Source: Haplomitrium mnioides
Lineage: Eukaryota > Marchantiophyta > Haplomitriopsida > Calobryales
Assembly (NCBI GenBank): GCA_049999725.1
Contig: JBNGIS010007877.1
Span: 1-23,419, forward strand
Length of the DNA stretch: 23,419 nt
Direction: 5' to 3'
The number at the start of each line of letters is the position of its first letter. The stretch's first letter is position 1. A program made the position numbers and the translations under genes. The notes below the pieces were generated by a model. The model saw only the letters and a program-made list of their open reading frames with translations, did not search any database and was not told the DNA's origin. Below are positions 20,079 through 23,419 of the stretch, piece by piece.

Positions 20079-20676
20079 GGATCCCTTCTGAGCGTCATGT
20101 CATCCGAGGCCACACCATCCAACGGCCTTACGCAAAAGGGCAGACAGACTGCCACGTTGACTCTTTCTCCGAAGTTGACCTGCACGTGGCCCGAGACCCA
20201 AAGGCTCCGACTTGTTGTCACGTGTCCTTTAACTTACCCAAAGCTTCTAAGGTCCCCACGTTATCCGAAGAGCGTCGTTCAACGCCGCCTTGCAAAGGGG
20301 TAGGCGGACCGTCACGCTAACCTCCTTCCGAAGTTTACCCACGGAACTTCTCAAGCTTTCTCAAGGCACCACGTCATCCAAAGAGCGCCGTCTGATGCCG
20401 CCCCGCAAAGGGGTATGTGGATCATCGGTTTGACCCTCTTCCAAAGTTGACCTGTTGATCTTCCGCAGATGCCATGTCATCCAAACACCTTCCCTTGCCG
20501 AGTAAGAACTGTACCGATGTTGTCGTTTTCGAATCCCCTTGTGATAAGAGCAACACGCGCGCCCAAGGCTGCCTTCGCTATAAGAGCTACAAGGAGCTTC
20601 TTGAACCAACCCTGCACATGCTCCGTCGAACTTTCCAACTTCGCAGCCGTACCTTTTCGAACTTTCCCACTAGTCC

Positions 20677-21085
20677 TCGCTGGATCGGTGATAGATACTC
20701 TTTTTGGCATTGCTTGCTTTTCCTCCGGTCGGATCTGCACTAGATTGCCTCTTCGGCACTCCTCGGTTCGCTTCTGGTTGGATCGTCGATAGGTCACCCT
20801 TTCCCCTTTACTAGCTCTTTTGGTCAGATCGTCAATAAGCCACCTCTTCGGCATTGCTTGCTCTTTGTCTGGTCAAATCCACACTTGATCGCCTCTTCGG
20901 TACTCCTCGGTTCTCCTTTGGTCGGATCTACGATTCATCACCCTTTTGGCTTTCCTCAATTCTCCTCTGGTCGGATCGTTGATAGGTCACCCTTTCGGCA
21001 CTCCTTGGTTCTCCTTTTGCCGGACCCGCGATAGATTGTCTGTTCGGTTGATCCCTCCTTGCTCTTTGATTGAGCCTCTTAACGG
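20677..21085. repeat. ~50-bp tandem array in C 5' LTR
   Basis: About eight degenerate units of the same family and order as 15571-15927, for example CTCTTCGGCACTCCTCGG and GGTCGGATCGTTGATAGG. Confidence 0.85.
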
Positions 21086-21219
21086 ATCTCTGTTAAGTGG
21101 GCTCTCCACGTCGGAAGACGAATCGGAACCCACTTAATCGGGTTCCCCACTTAGGGAGGCTGATTTTTGCTACGCCCTTCGGGCCCCGCCTCTCCGTGAA
21201 GACCTTCGGACCCTCAGGA

Positions 21220-21332
21220 GTCGCCACGTCACTCGCGAAATCTTGTGAAGCAATCTCGAGACGCCACGTTTTCGTGGATTCCTTTGAAGCCCTTACAAGA
21301 CTCCACGTTTTCGCTGAGACGTGTGGACTCGA
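21220..21332. repeat. 38-bp array, 3 units, C 5' LTR
   Basis: Three units with GCCACGTTTTCG-type starts, matching the three of the partner LTR at 16064-16180. Confidence 0.8.
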
Positions 21333-21864
21333 CAAAAGGGGTCGGACCCTTGCAGAGCGCGTTCACTCTTGCGGGATTGAGGCGTCCTCCGCCCCTTGGC
21401 TTAGCTCGCTCTTACGAAGATCGCGCCTCCTCCCTCCTATCCCTGATCCATCCTTCTGATGTGTGGCTTATATAGGCAACGTTCTTGGTCCCCCTCTCTC
21501 TTGAGTGGCTTCGGATTTCTTCTCTGTAGATCCGCTCTTCCTCATTCGATCGCTTTGCCTCAGGTGGGTGTTCCGTTCTCCTCGCTAGGCTTTGATTCCT
21601 GCATCCCCATGAGACCCACACGCTCTCGTTTGCCTAATTCGAGTTTTTAGTGGTACCCACCTTCTTGTTGGCGATCACTGCTCCTTCATCTACTTCAGCC
21701 ATGATGTCGTCCTCCTCCATGGATCCATGTGCTCTTCTCATACTTGCAATTTGAAGGTTTCTTGCTACTCCCGATGCACTCTTGCACTTACGAAAGCGGA
21801 ATTGTGTCAATGTTGCTCTTGTTGGGAAGAATTCCGTGTCAGCACCTCAATCCGCTGGCTGACC

Positions 21865-21869
21865 ATTTG
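21865..21869. repeat. Target-site duplication of element C, right copy (ATTTG)
   Basis: Identical to 13350-13354 and directly adjacent to the outer end of the C 5' LTR. Confidence 0.85.
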
Positions 21870-22342
21870 GCCACCACCATATGCGTTGAAGCAACTCTGT
21901 AATCTTGTCTACTCCAAGATACCGAGAAATCAAATGTCATGTGTTTTTTTGTAAACGTGTCATTCAAAGCACATCATCTTGTGGGACATATATTTGATGG
22001 ACTTGATAGAGAATACCATCTTGAATGGAAAAATGTATGACACTCACTATCTTAGACCGCCAAACATCCTCTAACAAGAGTAAAGAAGCCATCTTTGTGT
22101 AACTTTTGTCGAAAGTCATTAGTGGTTGCTTTATTTAGATGTAACATACTAGCATTTGCTATCGCTAGTGTATTTATTGGATGATCAAGTCTTCAAGACA
22201 ACGCATTAGGAATGGTGTGGAACCTTCTCGGCTTGTACTCCAACTTGATATCAAAGAGTTGTAGTTGATCTTCCCATCGATGATGAAGACTTGTCATATT
22301 TTCTAATATCTTACTTATTTGGTTTTGGTTTGTGAGTTTTTT
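21865..22342 (-). pseudogene. Element D: Gypsy RNase H end and integrase finger, interrupted
   Basis: Minus strand, reading from 22342: LTNQNQIS (the region after the RNase H TDH motif), then HHRWEDQLQLFDIKLEYKP and RRFHTIPNALS, the usual end of Gypsy RNase H. A TGA follows (22193-22195), then RLDHPINTL. After a stop (22052-22054) and a frame change, IQDGILYQVHQIYVPQDDVL gives the linker to integrase. LGVDKITELLQRIWWWPN is the His side of the HHCC finger, and it stops at the edge of element C. Its wording differs clearly from A and C, so it is another lineage and an older insertion. Confidence 0.85.
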
Positions 22343-22724
22343 ACACTACGAAAACTCTCTCAGCCAAAGCAAGTTGAGTGATTGGATTTTAAAGTAATCA
22401 ATCAAGACACAATGAGAATATAAGTAGGATTGGATCATCGATGGGAATCACATTAGCGAGGCTTGTATGAGGATTAGGTTGAGAAAGTTCGATCATGGCA
22501 ATAGGCGTGTGGAACCTCTAAAATTCTCAAAGATAAACTAGAGTCGTGGCGGCTGATCCACGTGAGATAGCCTCATAATAGAGTTGTCAGCGAGCTATAG
22601 CTAAGGCATGAGATATGCGTGAGAAGGCTTGAGATATAAATCTTGTCGGAAGATGCGATGGCCATGGCCAACTTCCGCGTTGAGTGGCTTGTATAGATAC
22701 GAGAGGGTGGTATCACGTCAACCT
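22343..22724. other. Unassigned stretch right of element D
   Basis: It should hold more of D's RNase H/RT if D continued, but I find no convincing motif in any frame beyond about 22342. No other gene or repeat is visible. It is either too decayed or a different sequence. Confidence 0.4.
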
Positions 22725-22935
22725 TGACTCTAGCCATGATGTGTTCGTCAATGGTGACTCTAGCCGTCTAACTTTAGTTGTTTATCTGTCAACCCAAATC
22801 AAGCTATCTGTCAGTCAACCCTAACTCCACCCATATGTTCGCCAACCCTTACTGACTCCAACAATCTATCTGTTAACCCGGACTCTAGCCCATCGACCCC
22901 AACTATTTGTCCATCATGACTATGTACGTCAACAT
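22725..22935. repeat. Degenerate tandem repeat, ~25-31 bp period
   Basis: About seven loose copies of a unit like TCTGTCAACCCNNACTC followed by TAGCC. Examples start near 22727 (CGTCAACCTTGACTCTAGCC), 22750 (CGTCAATGGTGACTCTAGCC), 22787, 22808, 22842 and 22869 (CTGTTAACCCGGACTCTAGC). Spacing is irregular and there is no coding potential. Confidence 0.65.
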
Positions 22936-22949
22936 GTGCATATGAGCTA

Positions 22950-23240
22950 TGTTCGCAAAATTTGAACTTTCATCAAAATTTGAGCTTTTGACAAAATTTT
23001 CGAGCTTTCTTCAAAAAGGCTTTTTTGACCAACATCGATTTGAAAAAGAATTTCAAATCTGCAATCCGATTTTAATAAAAAATTCTTTAAATCTGCAATT
23101 TTGAATCTTACTATTTCAAGAAAATTTATGCAAAATCTCATCAATTCATGGTGTCTTTTTATTGTTGATGTGATAATCTCGAATCTTACTCACAATTCTT
23201 ATGAAACTTTGATAACGCGTAATCTTCCTCACAATTTGAG
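22950..23240. repeat. AT-rich short direct repeats
   Basis: Three loose copies of TCAAAATTTGAGCTTT occur at 22955-23020. They are followed by two copies of an AAATCTGCAAT unit about 38 bp apart (23058 and 23089), and by two AATCTTNCTCACAATT copies (23182 and 23221). The remainder to 23419 is AT-rich with no feature I can name. Confidence 0.55.
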
Positions 23241-23419
23241 CTTAGTGTGGAACTTTCTTGCATATCTTCACTTAGATCTGAAATTCCAAACATCTCATTT
23301 GTCTTCTTTTCAATTTCATATCAAAGCTGATTTGTGTATTGATCACTCATCAAATCAATAATTTGTTGTGTGTAATTGCAAATGTACATTCTTCAATCTT
23401 TTGTCAAAGGATATGGAGA

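Larger units (their letters stand above)
13355..21864 (-). mobile_element. Element C: Ty3/Gypsy retrotransposon with internal deletion
   Basis: An 8510-bp minus-strand insertion with a 5-bp duplication ATTTG on each side. From right to left it holds a truncated 5' LTR (about 20079-21864), a short protease-RT linker, RT, RNase H, integrase, polypurine tract and a full 3' LTR (13355-16708). Gag, protease, the primer-binding site and about 1.6 kb of the 5' LTR are absent. The minus-strand outer base of the 5' LTR is mutated (plus-strand GACC where its sisters have GACA). It is a relative of A (similar pol and LTR plan) but has its own ~50-bp LTR repeat array. Confidence 0.9.
20079..21864 (-). 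repeat. Element C 5' LTR, lacking its inner ~1.6 kb
   Basis: Corresponds to 14958-16708 of the C 3' LTR, beginning at a GGATCCCTTCTGAGCG-type segment and ending GGCTGACC at the ATTTG duplication. The part matching 13355-14957 is missing because of the deletion that also removed gag and protease. It contains the ~50-bp array (20677-21085) and three 38-bp units (21220-21332). Confidence 0.85.

Noticed and set aside
19997-20221. A minus-strand frame joining LTR sequence to the acidic linker, as a possible new fusion gene
   Set aside because: It simply reads across the deletion junction of element C. The LTR part has no coding similarity and the frame is short.
23101-23361. An 86-codon plus-strand open frame in the AT-rich right end
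   Set aside because: Low-complexity AT-rich sequence with direct repeats, and no domain or supporting context.

Overview
The window looks like repeat-rich nuclear DNA of a plant, probably a land plant. It is almost entirely made of old, related Ty3/Gypsy LTR retrotransposons, all reading on the minus strand. I see no intact host gene, tRNA, rRNA or CRISPR. The plant assignment rests on large (1.9-3.4 kb) LTRs, gag-PR-RT-RNaseH-IN gene order, stacked insertions, and decay dominated by transitions. The sequence does not let me name a species. Two 100-base runs of N (676-775, 2863-2962) are assembly gaps.

Layout, left to right. 1-429: unassigned DNA. 430-9843: element A, with a truncated 3' LTR (430-2307), a decayed but recognisable internal region (2308-7972) and a 5' LTR (7973-9843). 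9844-~10368: a piece of another LTR of the family, joined directly to a primer-binding-site stub and a complete LTR (10431-13312); together these are the collapsed element B. 13313-13354: 42 bases of an older Gypsy integrase (element D). 13355-21864: element C, with a 3354-bp 3' LTR, decayed pol, and a 5' LTR lacking its first ~1.6 kb because one deletion removed gag, protease and the start of that LTR. 21865-22342: the rest of the visible element D relic. 22343-23419: AT-richer DNA with degenerate short tandem repeats.

The main result is the stacking order. Element C is flanked by a 5-bp direct repeat, ATTTG (13350-13354 and 21865-21869). On both sides of C the minus strand encodes parts of one zinc-binding (HHCC) domain of a divergent Gypsy integrase, in the same frame. 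C therefore jumped into D. The outer end of the B LTR lies 42 bp away and cuts the same finger between its first Cys and the rest, so B is a second insertion into D. A's right edge abuts an internal LTR fragment, which suggests that A inserted into the 3' LTR of B.

Elements A and C share three in-frame stop codons at matching positions, which suggests descent from an already defective lineage. C has also lost catalytic residues of RT, RNase H and integrase. The LTRs carry 38-bp, ~50-bp and 124-bp tandem repeats whose copy number differs between copies, and this explains much of the LTR length variation.
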